Shown in pieces: positions 42,260 through 51,273 of a stretch of DNA of 64,000 nucleotides. The position numbers and the translations under genes were made by a program. The stretch comes from Nonomuraea wenchangensis (lineage in GTDB: Bacteria; Actinomycetota; Actinomycetes; Streptosporangiales; Streptosporangiaceae). The notes under the pieces are model-generated. The model saw nothing but the letters and a program-made list of their open reading frames with translations. It did not search any database and was not told the origin of the DNA. The stretch lies in assembly GCF_900111685.1 (NCBI RefSeq), contig NZ_FOHX01000001.1, positions 62,001-126,000 on the forward strand, in the 5' to 3' direction. Position 1 is the first letter of the stretch, and every line of letters starts with the position of its first letter.

Positions 42260-45064
42260 GTGATCCACGCCCGACCGTCCCGTCTGACCGCTCCCGACCC
42301 CGCCGTCCTGTCCCGCGTGGAGGCGGCGGTGCCGGGCATCGCCAGGACCAGAGCGAGCGACCGGCTCGGCATGGCCCACGACGCCTCGCACTACCTGCTC
42401 ACCCCGGAGGCGGTGCTGGTGCCGGAGAGCGCCGGGCAGGTGGCGGCGCTGCTGCGGACGGGGCTGCCGCTGACGTTCCGCTCCGGCGGCACCAGCCTCA
42501 GCGGGCAGGGCGTGAGCGAGCACCTGCTGGTGGACACGCGCCGGCACTTCAGGGACATCGAGGTGCTGGACGGCGGGGCCCGGGTGCGGGTGCAGCCGGG
42601 CGCGGTGCTGCGCCAGGTCAACGCCCGCCTCGCGCCCTACGGCCGCAAGCTCGGCCCCGATCCGGCGAGCGAGTCGGCGTGCACGATCGGCGGCGTGGTC
42701 GCCAACAACTCCAGCGGCATGACCTGCGGCACCCACGCGAACACGTACCGGACGCTGGAGTCGATGACGCTCGTGCTGGCGAGCGGCACCGTCGTCAACA
42801 CGGGCGCGCCGGACGCCGACGAGCGGCTGCGGGCACTTGAGCCCGAGCTGGCCGAGGGCCTGCTGCGGCTGCGCGACCGGGTGCGGGGCAACCCGGAGTC
42901 GGTGCGGCGGGTCCAGGCGCAGTTCTCGCTGAAGAACACCATGGGCTACGGCCTCAACAGCTTCCTCGACCACGACTCCCCCGCACAGATCCTCGCCCAC
43001 CTGGTCATCGGCAGCGAGGGCACGCTCGGCTTCGTCGCCGAGGCGGTGCTGCGCACCGTCCCCGCGCATCCGCTGGCCGCCACGGGGCTGCTCGTCTTCC
43101 CCTCACTGGGGCGGGCGATGGCCGCCATGCCGGAGCTGGTGGCCGCCGAGCCGGCCGCGGTCGAGCTGCTGGACGCCGAGTCGCTGCGGGTCGCCCAGGC
43201 CGACCCCAAGGCCGACGACGTGCTGCGCTCGATGGAGGTCGCCGGGCACGCGGCGCTGCTGGTCGAGTGGCAGGAGTCCGACGCGGACGCGCTGGCCGGG
43301 CGCGAGCGGGCCGCCGAGAAGGTGTTCGGCGCGCTGGAGCTGGCCGCGCCGGCCAGGCTGAGCCGCGACGCCGCCGGCCGGGCCGCGCTCTGGCACATCC
43401 GCAAGGGCCTGTACGCCGCCGTCGCCGGCGCCCGCCCCTCCGGCACCACGGCCCTGCTGGAGGACGTCGCCGTGCCGGTGCCCGCCCTGGCGGACCTGTG
43501 CGAGGAGCTGAGCGCGCTGTTCGCCAAGCACCGCTACGAGCGCAGCGTCGTCTTCGGCCACGCCAAGGACGGCAACCTGCACTTCATGCTGAACGAGCGC
43601 TTCGCCACCGACCTGGAGCGCTACGCCGACTTCACGGAGGACCTGGTGACCGCCGTGCTGGAGCGGGGCGGCACGCTGAAGGCCGAGCACGGCACCGGCC
43701 GGGTCATGGCGCCGTTCGTCCGCCGCCAGTACGGCGACGAGCTGTACGAGGTGATGCGCGAGGTCAAGCGCCTGTGCGACCCGGCGGGCACGCTCAACCC
43801 GGGCGTCGTGCTCACCGACGACGCCGACGCTCACCTGCGCGACCTCAAGAGCGTGGTCACCGTCGAGCCCGAGGTCGACCGGTGCGTCGAGTGCGGCTAC
43901 TGCGAGCCGGTCTGCCCCAGCCGCGACCTGACCACCACGCCCCGCCAGCGCATCGTGCTGCGCCGCGAGCTGGCCGCCGCCCGCGAGGCGGGCGACCGCG
44001 CGCTCGCCCGCGAGCTGGAGGCCAACTACGGCTACGACGCCGTGGACACCTGCGCCGTGGACGGCATGTGCGCGACCGCCTGCCCGGTCGGCATCAACAC
44101 CGGCGACCTGACCAAGCGGCTGCGCGCCGAGCGCCACGGCCGCGCGGCCCGCGCCGGCTGGAACGGCGCCGCCAAGCACTGGGACGGCGTCACCCGGGCG
44201 ATGAACCTGGCACTGGACACCGCGGCGGCGGTCCCGCCGGCGCTGGCCGAGGGCGCGAGCCGGGCGGCCCGCGCCGTCACGAGCGCCGAGGCAGTGCCCC
44301 AGTGGAGCCGTGACCTGCCCCGGGGCGGCCGGCCCCGCCGCCCGGTGCCTGCCGCCGCGCCCGATGCCGTCTACCTGCCGTCCTGCCTGAACACGATGTT
44401 CGCGCCCGCCGACGGCGGTCCCGGCGTGATGGCCGCGGTGCGGCGCCTGGCCGAGCGGGCCGGGGTCACGCTGCGGGTCCCCGAGGGGGTCGCGGGCCTG
44501 TGCTGCGGCACCCCCTGGTCGTCCAAGGGGTTCACCGACGGGCAGCGGACGATGGGCGAGCGCGTCCGCGAGGCGCTGCTGGAGGCCACGGACGGCGGGC
44601 GGCTGCCGGTGATCACCGACGCCGCCTCCTGCACCGAGGGTTTCCACCGCCTCGGCCTGGAGTCGGCGGGCGTGCGGGTGGTGGACGCGGTCGCGTACGC
44701 CGCCGAGCACCTGCTGCCCCGCCTGACCGTCACCCGCCGGCTGCCCTCGCTGGCGCTGCACCCCACCTGCTCCTCCACGCAGCTCGGCCTGGACGCCGCG
44801 ATCACCCTCATCGCCGAGGCCGTGGCCGAGGAGGTCGTCGTCCCCCAGGGCTGGCAGTGCTGCGCCTTCGCCGGTGACCGCGGCCTGCTGCATCCGGAGC
44901 TGACCGCCTCCGCGACCCGGGCCGAGGCCGCCGCGGTGCGGGCCGGGGAGTACGCGGCCCACGCCTCGGTCAACCGTACGTGTGAGCTCGGCCTGACCCG
45001 CGCCACCGGGGAGTCCTATCACCACCTGCTCGAACTCCTCGACCAGTGCACGGGTTCCGCATGA
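42260..45064 (+). CDS. FAD-linked oxidase plus Fe-S protein fusion (D-lactate/D-2-hydroxyacid dehydrogenase-like)
   Basis: 934 residues from GTG 42260. N-terminal FAD-binding domain (LTFRSGGTSLSGQGVSEHLL, PDPASESACTIGGVVANNSS), C-terminal half of the FAD oxidase (FGHAKDGNLHFMLNERF, GTLKAEHGTGRVMAPFVRR), then two 4Fe-4S motifs (CVECGYCEPVCPSRD and CAVDGMCATACPVG) and CCG-type cluster ligands (LCCGTPWSS, CCAFAGDRG). It oxidises a D-2-hydroxyacid and passes electrons to the respiratory chain. As part of the IclR operon it may handle lactate released by the FAH reaction. Confidence 0.92.
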   Translation: MIHARPSRLTAPDPAVLSRVEAAVPGIARTRASDRLGMAHDASHYLLTPEAVLVPESAGQVAALLRTGLPLTFRSGGTSLSGQGVSEHLLVDTRRHFRDIEVLDGGARVRVQPGAVLRQVNARLAPYGRKLGPDPASESACTIGGVVANNSSGMTCGTHANTYRTLESMTLVLASGTVVNTGAPDADERLRALEPELAEGLLRLRDRVRGNPESVRRVQAQFSLKNTMGYGLNSFLDHDSPAQILAHLVIGSEGTLGFVAEAVLRTVPAHPLAATGLLVFPSLGRAMAAMPELVAAEPAAVELLDAESLRVAQADPKADDVLRSMEVAGHAALLVEWQESDADALAGRERAAEKVFGALELAAPARLSRDAAGRAALWHIRKGLYAAVAGARPSGTTALLEDVAVPVPALADLCEELSALFAKHRYERSVVFGHAKDGNLHFMLNERFATDLERYADFTEDLVTAVLERGGTLKAEHGTGRVMAPFVRRQYGDELYEVMREVKRLCDPAGTLNPGVVLTDDADAHLRDLKSVVTVEPEVDRCVECGYCEPVCPSRDLTTTPRQRIVLRRELAAAREAGDRALARELEANYGYDAVDTCAVDGMCATACPVGINTGDLTKRLRAERHGRAARAGWNGAAKHWDGVTRAMNLALDTAAAVPPALAEGASRAARAVTSAEAVPQWSRDLPRGGRPRRPVPAAAPDAVYLPSCLNTMFAPADGGPGVMAAVRRLAERAGVTLRVPEGVAGLCCGTPWSSKGFTDGQRTMGERVREALLEATDGGRLPVITDAASCTEGFHRLGLESAGVRVVDAVAYAAEHLLPRLTVTRRLPSLALHPTCSSTQLGLDAAITLIAEAVAEEVVVPQGWQCCAFAGDRGLLHPELTASATRAEAAAVRAGEYAAHASVNRTCELGLTRATGESYHHLLELLDQCTGSA

Positions 45065-45074
45065 CGCGCTAGCA

Positions 45075-45089
45075 TTCCATCAAGCGGAA
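45075..45089. promoter_or_regulatory. IclR-type operator TTCCATCAAGCGGAA
   Basis: TTCC-N7-GGAA dyad between the FAD dehydrogenase and the second IclR gene, 16 bases before the IclR start. It shares length and flank bases with the perfect dyad at 45864 and a near match at 51213, giving the shared pattern TTCCRNNNNNCGGAA. Confidence 0.6.
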
Positions 45090-45104
45090 CAGAAGGAGAC
45101 AGCA

Positions 45105-45863
45105 GTGGCTGAGGCCCGATCCCCGGTGGGCAGCGTCGACCGCGCCCTGGTGATCCTGCAGGAGATCGGCAGGCACAGCAGGGGCGTCACGCTGGACGAG
45201 CTGGCCACCCGGCTCGGCCTGCCCAAGAGCTCGCTGCACCGCCTGCTGGGGGCGCTGAAGCACCGGGGGTTCGCGGCGCAGCCCGAGCCCAACGGGCCCT
45301 ACTTCCTCGGCACCGAGCTGCTGGCCACGGCCTTCCGCTTCTACGAGTCGATGGACCTGCGCACCCTCATCCGGCCCCTGCTGCTGAGCGTGAGCGAGGA
45401 GTTCGCCGAGACCGTGCACATGGCGACGCTGGACGGCGGCGAGGTCGTCTACGTCGACAAGGTCGAGGCGGTGCGCTCGATCACCATGACCTCGGTCATC
45501 GGGGGCCGCAACGCCGCCCACTGCACGGGCGTCGGCAAGGCGCTGCTGGCCTGGACCCATCCCACGGAAGAGGCGATCAAGGAGTGGGCGGAGCGCTACG
45601 GCCCCCTCGTCGCCAGGACCCGCAACACCATCACCAACCCGGCCAAGCTGGCCACGCACCTCGACCAGGTCCGCCGCCAGGGCTACGCGCTCGACCTGGA
45701 GGAGAACGAACCGGGCGTGCGCTGCGTGGCGGTGCCGGTCTTCATGGGCCGCACCACGCCGGTGGCCGCGGTGAGCGTGACCGCGCTCAAGGACCGCATG
45801 CCGCCGGCCCGCATGGAGGAGATCGGCCACGGCCTGCGCCGCGCGGTGGCCGAACGCCACTGA
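45105..45863 (+). CDS. IclR family transcriptional regulator (second copy)
   Basis: 252 residues from GTG 45105 (AAGGAG at good spacing). HTH (VTLDELATRLGLPKSSLHRL), then IclR effector domain: MATLDGGEVVYVDKVE, GGRNAAHCTGVGKALLAW, YALDLEENEPGVRCVAVP and SVTALKDRMPP. It is clearly related to the IclR at 39836. Dyads on both sides of the gene suggest autoregulation and control of the downstream genes. Effector unknown. Confidence 0.92.
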   Translation: MAEARSPVGSVDRALVILQEIGRHSRGVTLDELATRLGLPKSSLHRLLGALKHRGFAAQPEPNGPYFLGTELLATAFRFYESMDLRTLIRPLLLSVSEEFAETVHMATLDGGEVVYVDKVEAVRSITMTSVIGGRNAAHCTGVGKALLAWTHPTEEAIKEWAERYGPLVARTRNTITNPAKLATHLDQVRRQGYALDLEENEPGVRCVAVPVFMGRTTPVAAVSVTALKDRMPPARMEEIGHGLRRAVAERH

Positions 45864-45878
45864 TTCCGGCATACGGAA
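45864..45878. promoter_or_regulatory. IclR-type operator TTCCGGCATACGGAA
   Basis: Perfect 5-bp inverted repeat with a 5-base spacer directly after the IclR stop and 67 bases before the aldolase-like gene. It is the clearest copy of the TTCCRNNNNNCGGAA pattern in the window. Confidence 0.7.
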
Positions 45879-45944
45879 CGATAGTGCGCATTGCGGAATA
45901 AGTGTTATCTTCGGGAGGAACTTCTCCCCGAGGAGCCGTGCATC

Positions 45945-46655
45945 ATGTTCTCCGAGCTCGACGCCGGAGCGTGCGGCATCACCTGCGCCAAGCTCGGCGA
46001 GGCCGAGATCATGGCCGACGCCGGGATCGACGACATCCTGCTGGCCTTCCCGATCTGGGGCGAGCCGAAGCTGCGCCGCCTGGCCGCGCTGCGCGAGCGG
46101 GCCCGGGTCCGGGTGAGCCTCGACTCCCCCGAGGTCGCCGCCGTCCCCGGGGTCGAGGTGGTGGGGCTGCTCACCCTGGCCGGGCACGCCTACCACGCGC
46201 GCACCCCCGAGGAGCTGGCCGAGACCGCCCGCCGCGAGGGCGAGGACCTGGTCCGGACCGCCGAGCTGTGTGCCAAGGACGGGATCGAGCTGCGCGAGAT
46301 CAGCGTCGGCTCGACCTCCACCGCCCGGCACGCGGCCGGGGTGGCCGGCGTTACCGAGATCCGGCCGGGCACCTACATCTTCAACGACACCTCCATGATC
46401 CGCCTGGGAGTGGCCACCGAGCGGACGGCCGCCGCCCGCGTGCTGAGCACCGTGATCGCCCGCTCGACCCCCGAACGGGTCGTCTTCGACGCGGGCACCA
46501 AGTGCCTCACCTCCGACGGCGCGGGCTCGCCCGGCTGGATCCGCGCCGCCGGGCTGCCGTACGTGCGCATGGACTTCCTCAACGAGGAGCACGGCGTCGA
46601 GAACGGCCGGGTCACCACCGAGCTCCGCGTCGCCGCCCGCGGCGCGGTGCGCTGA
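45945..46655 (+). pseudogene. D-threonine aldolase/D-serine deaminase-like protein with missing segments
   Basis: 236 residues from ATG 45945. Recognisable blocks: GACGITCAKLGEAEIMADAG, DDILLAFPIWGEPKL, VGLLTLAGHAYHARTPEELA, GSTSTARHAAG with ITEIRPGTYIFND-like text, and FDAGTKCLTSDGAGS. Compared with this family (about 370 residues), the N-terminal ~65 residues with the PLP Lys, ~45 residues between SLDSPEV and AAVPGVEV, and the zinc P-N-H-x-C segment after EEHGV are absent. The frame stays open, so I read this as an inactive relic. Confidence in the family is good; in loss of function, fair. Confidence 0.7.
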
Positions 46656-46671
46656 ACGGAAGGACGACGTC

Positions 46672-47436
46672 ATGCGGGGACTCGCGGGCAAGCGGGTGCT
46701 CATCAGCGGCGGGAGCAGCGGCATCGGCGCCGCCACGGCCCGCAGGTTCCTGGAGGAGGGCTCCAGGGTGGTCCTCGGCGGGCTCGACCCGGCCGAGGTG
46801 GACGCCACGGTGGCCGAGCTGTCCCCGCTCGGCGAGGTGAGCGGGATCGCCGGCGACATCAGCACCGAGGCGGACGTCACCTGGCTCGTCGAGGGGGCGG
46901 ACGCCGCGCTCGGCGGCATCGACGTCCTGGTCAACAACGCCGGCACGGCCTGGCGGGAGCCGTTCCTGGAGATCACCCCGGCGCACTGGGACACGATCAT
47001 GGCGGTCAACCTGCGCGGCATGTTCCTCGTCGCCCAGGCGGTCGCCCGGCGGCTCGTCGCGCAGGGCACCGGCGGGGTGATACTCAACATGTCCTCCACC
47101 AACGGCCTGGGCGGCGAGGCCGACTACGCCCACTACAACGCCTCCAAGGGCGGCGTGCTGCTGCTGACCAGGACGATGGCGGTCGAGCTGGGCAAGCACG
47201 GCATCCGGGTCAACGCGCTCTGCCCCGGCTACATCCGGACGCCGCTCAACGCCACCATCGCGGCCGGGCTGGACGGCGGCTTCGTCTCGGACTACGAGCG
47301 CGAGCACATCCCGCTCGGCCGGGCCGGCCTGGCCGAGGAGGTCGCCGCCGGGTATGCCTTCCTCGCCTCCGACGACGCCGCCTTCGTCCACGGCACCGAG
47401 CTGGTCATCGACGGCGGCCAGCTCGCGATCATGTAG
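46672..47436 (+). CDS. Short-chain dehydrogenase/reductase (SDR)
   Basis: 254 residues from ATG 46672 (GGAAGGACG upstream). Cofactor motif ISGGSSGIGAATARRFLEEG, NNAGTAWREPF, catalytic Ser in LNMSSTNGLGG, YNASK in AHYNASKGGVLLLTRTMAVE, C-terminal VHGTELVIDGGQL. The length fits classical SDRs acting on sugar acids or hydroxyketones. Being 16 bases after the aldolase-like gene and behind an IclR-type operator, it belongs to the sugar-acid locus. Confidence 0.9.
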   Translation: MRGLAGKRVLISGGSSGIGAATARRFLEEGSRVVLGGLDPAEVDATVAELSPLGEVSGIAGDISTEADVTWLVEGADAALGGIDVLVNNAGTAWREPFLEITPAHWDTIMAVNLRGMFLVAQAVARRLVAQGTGGVILNMSSTNGLGGEADYAHYNASKGGVLLLTRTMAVELGKHGIRVNALCPGYIRTPLNATIAAGLDGGFVSDYEREHIPLGRAGLAEEVAAGYAFLASDDAAFVHGTELVIDGGQLAIM

Positions 47437-49246
47437 AGCCCGTGGTGAGCGTGACGACGTCCGGGGCGTAGTCGTGCCGGACGCCGTCGGTCCCGTGGAA
47501 GACGATCCGCTGCGTGCTCCCCGTGCCGGCCAGCACCGGGAGCGGCACCGACCACCGGTGGACGCCGTCCGCGACCAGCGGGCCGACACCGGTCACCGCG
47601 CTCCACGACCAGTCGCCGCGCTCGCCGGTCTTCTGGTAGAGCGTGTCGTTCTCGATCATGTACTCGGCGCCGATGCTGTGCACCGGCCAGCCCGTCAGGG
47701 AGTCCTCGTCGGTGTCGATGAAGACGTGGCGCTGCGCGTACGGCAGGGTGAACCGCGCCTGGTAGATCGCCTCGCCCCCGCTCGCCGACGCCGTCGCGCC
47801 GGTGATCGGGCCCGCGCCGGCCGTCACCGACACCGCGCCCGACCGCGCCGAGACCCGGTCGGTCGTGTCACGGGCCCGGACCGTGAAGGCGTAGGTGGCG
47901 CCGAGGGTCAGGCCGCCCACGGTGACGCCGGTCAGCGTGCCGGGCACGGCCAGCTCGCGCACGCCGTCCCGGTAGACGTCGTAGTACTGGACGCGGTCGC
48001 CGGGGTCGGCGTCGGAGGACGCCGTCCAGGTCAGCCTGACGCTGGTCGGTCCGATGTCGGAGGCGACCGGGGTGCCGGGCGTCGTCGGGGCGCTCGCGCT
48101 GGCCGCGGCGGTGGTCACGGTCAGCGCCCGGCTCGCCGTGGAGGTCCTCCCCGCCTTGTCCCGCGCCCTGACTGTGAAGGTGTAGGAGGTGGCGGGCGAC
48201 AACCCGGCCACGTCGTACGTTGTCGCCGCCGGCGCGAAGTCGGCCTGCGTGCCGATCCGCACGCCGTCCTGGTGGATGTCGTAGCCGACCGCGCCGGGGC
48301 AGAGGGCCGAGGTCCAGCTCAGGCGCAGGCCCGTGGCCGTCACCTGGCTCGCCACGGGCCTGGGAGGCGCCGCGGGGGTGGTGCCGCCGCTGCCCTTGGC
48401 CGCCGTAACCTGCGCCGTGTGGTACGGCGGCAGCCGGTCCCACGGGTTGGGCAGCACGTCGTCGGTCACGTACACGTAGCCCGCGTTGTTGGCCTTGGAC
48501 AGGCTCATCACGGTGGCCAGCCCCGACGCCGGCACGTCGTAGACCAGGTGCCAGATGCGCCTGGGGTCGTGGCGGGCCTCCCAAGCCGCCGGGAGGTAGG
48601 AGCCCTGCCGGTCGAGGTAGGAGCCGTAGGGGCCCTCGAAGGTGACGAGGATGTCGGCGGCGTCGGCGTAGCACGGGTTCGGGGAGACGCCCGGGTTGAT
48701 GACGGTGGTGGCGCCCGGGTGGTACTTCTTCACGTACGCGGTGGCCTCGCGGTAGAGGCTCACCCAGGCGTCGCCGACGCCCGCCGGGCCGCAGAGGCTC
48801 TGCGCCTGGTCGAAGAAGATGCCGTCGATCGAGGAGCCGTAGAAGCGATACCACTTGTTGACGTCGGACTGGACCTGCGCCCGCCAGTCGTCGGCCGAGG
48901 CCGAGCCGAGCCTGGTGGTGAAGCCGGTGGTGCCGAAGTAGCCCGTGTCGACATAGCCGATGACCTTGATGCCGGCGTCGTGCGCGGCCGCGAGCGCGCT
49001 GATGTAGGCGGGCTTGGCCTCGTCGTCCGGGCCGTTGGCGACGTTCGCGACCAGTAGGCCGGGCTTGCCGGCCGCGGTGTTCATGAGGCTCCAGTCGGCG
49101 GCGGTGTCGCCGCTCGGCAGGAAGTAGGCGGGCACCGCGACGCGCTGGCCGAGCACGGCTTCCGCCGCCTGGGCGGGCGCGGCGGTCGCCTGCGGAAAGG
49201 CCAGGAGCACGGTGGCGAGCACCGTGCGCAGGCGGACATCGTGCAT
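47429..49246 (-). CDS. Secreted spherulin-4-like (GH135-related) protein with two Fn3 domains, intact copy
   Basis: 605 residues from ATG 49246. Signal peptide LATVLLAFPQATAAPAQAAE. A spherulin-4-like TIM-barrel domain (about 30-250) is recognised by VPAYFLPSGDTAADWSLMNT, KVIGYVDTGYFGTTG, GSSIDGIFFDQAQ and DILVTFEGPYGSYL. Two Fn3 domains follow (about 280-370 and 380-465), then a strand-rich domain (TLPYAQRHVFIDTDEDSLTG). Related GH135 proteins cut galactosamine-containing polysaccharides; activity here is inferred. A decayed second copy lies immediately upstream. Confidence 0.8.
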   Translation of the reverse strand: MHDVRLRTVLATVLLAFPQATAAPAQAAEAVLGQRVAVPAYFLPSGDTAADWSLMNTAAGKPGLLVANVANGPDDEAKPAYISALAAAHDAGIKVIGYVDTGYFGTTGFTTRLGSASADDWRAQVQSDVNKWYRFYGSSIDGIFFDQAQSLCGPAGVGDAWVSLYREATAYVKKYHPGATTVINPGVSPNPCYADAADILVTFEGPYGSYLDRQGSYLPAAWEARHDPRRIWHLVYDVPASGLATVMSLSKANNAGYVYVTDDVLPNPWDRLPPYHTAQVTAAKGSGGTTPAAPPRPVASQVTATGLRLSWTSALCPGAVGYDIHQDGVRIGTQADFAPAATTYDVAGLSPATSYTFTVRARDKAGRTSTASRALTVTTAAASASAPTTPGTPVASDIGPTSVRLTWTASSDADPGDRVQYYDVYRDGVRELAVPGTLTGVTVGGLTLGATYAFTVRARDTTDRVSARSGAVSVTAGAGPITGATASASGGEAIYQARFTLPYAQRHVFIDTDEDSLTGWPVHSIGAEYMIENDTLYQKTGERGDWSWSAVTGVGPLVADGVHRWSVPLPVLAGTGSTQRIVFHGTDGVRHDYAPDVVTLTTGST

Positions 49247-49349
49247 GTGCGGCCTCTCTGGCTGGAAACAGGGCGTTCACGCCACCCCGACCCTGCCACG
49301 CCCCTCGCCGCGCCGCCACTATAAGAGACTATTTTATCACAGAAAGTGG

Positions 49350-49385
49350 CGACGGCCACCACGCGGGTGAGCGTGATGGCCGTCG
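49350..49385 (-). terminator. Hairpin after the decayed spherulin-4-like copy
   Basis: CGACGGCCA and TGGCCGTCG pair perfectly (9 bp), continue across a 2+2 internal loop into ACGC/GCGT, and close with a 6-base loop. It lies 18 bases beyond the stop at 49403. Confidence 0.7.
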
Positions 49386-49402
49386 TTTCCTCTCGGGCCG
49401 GC

Positions 49403-51003
49403 TCAGCGGGTGGTGAGCGTGACCGCGGGCAGGTAGTCGTTACGGGATCCGTCGGTGCCGTGGAAGACGACCTTCTGGACGTTGCCGGAGCCGGTCAGCA
49501 CCGACAGCGGAACCGACCACTGGTAGCGGCCGTTGTCCGTGGACACCAGCGGCGAGACGCCGGGCACCTGGCTCCAGGACCAGTCGGTCGAGGCGCCGGT
49601 CTTCTGGAACAGGGTGTTGTTCTCGATCATGAACTCGGCGCCGATCTGGTTCACCGACCAGCCGGTCTGGTAGTTCGCGTCGGTGTCGATGAAGACGTGG
49701 CGCTGCGTGTACGGCAGGTTGAACGTGGCCGTGTAGACCGCGTTGCCGTTGCTGACCGCCGCCGTCGGGTTCGTGATAGGAGCCGGGTTGGTGGTGGTGG
49801 CCGAGACCGTGGCCGTCTGGGCCGAGGCCCGGTCGGTGGTGTGACGGGCCCGCACGGTGAAGCCGTAGGAGGTGTTGGGCGTCAGGCCGCCCAGGGTGAC
49901 GCCGGTCAGGGTGCCGGGCAGGGACAGCTCGCGCACGCCGTTCCTGTACACGTCGTAGAAGGCCACGTAGTCGCCGGAGTCGGCGTCCGTGGCGGCGGCC
50001 CAGGTCAGCTTGACGCTGGTCGGGCCGACGTCCGAGACGACCGGCGTGCCGGGGACGGTGGGCGCGCTCGCGCTGGCCGCGGCGGTGGTCACGGTCAGCG
50101 CCTGGCCGGCCGCGGAGACCTTGCCGGCCTTGTCGCGCGCCTTGACGGTGAAGGTGTAGGCGGTGGCGGGCGACAGCCCGGCCACGTCGAAGACGGTCGC
50201 CGACGGCGTGAAGTTCGCCTCGGTGCCGATCTTCACGCTGCCCTGGTAGATGTCATAGCCGACCACGCCGGGGTAGGCGGCCGAGGTCCAGCTCAGGCGC
50301 AGGCCGGTGGCCTTCACCTGGCTCGCCGTGGGCTTGGCGGGCGTCGCGGGGGTGGCGCCGCCGCTGCCCTTGGCCGCCGTGACCTGCCCCGCCTGGTACG
50401 GCGGCAGCCGGTCCCACGGGTTGGGCAGCACGTCGTCGGTCACGTACACGTAGCCCGCGTTGTTGGCCTTGGACCTGGCGACGACCTTGGCCAGCGCGGT
50501 CGCGTCGGGCACGTCGTAGACCAGGTGCCAGATCCGCTGGGGGTCGTAGGCGGCCTCCCACGCCTGCGGCTGGTAGGGCGCCGGACGCGTGGCCACGTCG
50601 TAGGCGCTGTAGGGGCCCTCGAAGGTGACGAGGATGTCGGCCGTGTCCTGGTAGCACGCGGCGGGCGCGATGCCCGGGTTGGCGATGGTCGTGGCGCCCG
50701 GGTGGTACTTCTTCACGTACGCGGTGGCCTCGCGGTAGAGGGTTCGCGTACGCCTGGCTGCCGGCCGTCGGCCCGCAGGTGTTCTGCGCCTGGTCGAAGA
50801 AGATGCCGTCGATCGAGGAGCCGTAGAAGCGGTACCAGTTGTTGACGTCGGACTGGACCTGCACCCGCCAGTCGTCGGCCGAGGCCGAGCCGAGCCTGGT
50901 GCCGAGCCCCGTGGTGCCGAAGTAGCCGGTGTCCACATAGCCGATGACCTTGATGCCGGCGGCGTGCGCCGCCGACAGGGCACTGGTGTAGGCCGGCTTG
51001 ACC
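49403..51003 (-). pseudogene. Spherulin-4-like gene, second copy, N-terminally truncated and frameshifted
   Basis: The downstream part is nearly collinear with the gene at 47429: spherulin-4 core (GYVDTGYFGTTGLGTRLGSA, YGSSIDGIFFDQAQ), two Fn3 domains and the terminal domain (LPYTQRHVFIDTDANYQTGW). The signal peptide and first ~70 residues are missing, replaced at about 51003 by the start of a zinc alcohol dehydrogenase. A one-base insertion near 50740 (GGG on plus) breaks the frame where the intact copy reads SLYREATAYVKK; removing it restores NLYREATAYVKK. Confidence 0.85.
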
Positions 51004-51142
51004 AGGCAAGGACGCCGTGCAGCTCGCTGCCGCAGATGCCGGACGTGACGACGTGCACGAGGACCTCTCCGGAGCCGACCTCGGGCTCGGGCACGTCCTG
51101 CGGCTCCACGACGCCCGGGGCGGTGAAGACCAGGGCCTTCAT
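51003..51142 (-). pseudogene. Zinc-containing alcohol dehydrogenase, N-terminal stump
   Basis: ATG 51142 with GGAGGAACCCG upstream begins MKALVFTAPGVVEPQDVPEP and continues through the zinc-site segment SGICGSELHGVLAW (catalytic-zinc Cys in GICGS). After ~47 residues it runs directly into the decayed spherulin-4 copy, so the remaining ~300 residues are lost. A TTCCG-type dyad at 51213 lies in its promoter. Confidence 0.8.
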
Positions 51143-51212
51143 CGGGTTCCTCCGGCGGTCGTCGCCTGCGCGCGTTCCATGGGGCTCCGTTCCTCGCACT
51201 GTGAACACGTCA

Positions 51213-51227
51213 TTCCGTAATGCAGAA
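51213..51227. promoter_or_regulatory. IclR-type operator-like TTCCGTAATGCAGAA
   Basis: Matches the TTCCRNNNNNCGGAA pattern with one mismatch and sits 71 bases upstream of the alcohol-dehydrogenase stump start, suggesting that this gene belonged to the same regulon as 45105-47436. Confidence 0.5.
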
Positions 51228-51273
51228 CGACGTTCCGAACTTGCGACAGGAGATCACTGCGGCTGAAGGGCTG

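Noticed and set aside
50253..51208. A dehydrogenase-spherulin-4 fusion gene
   Set aside because: After the first 47 dehydrogenase codons the continuing frame is not the spherulin-4 frame until the one-base insertion near 50740, so no sensible fusion protein is made.
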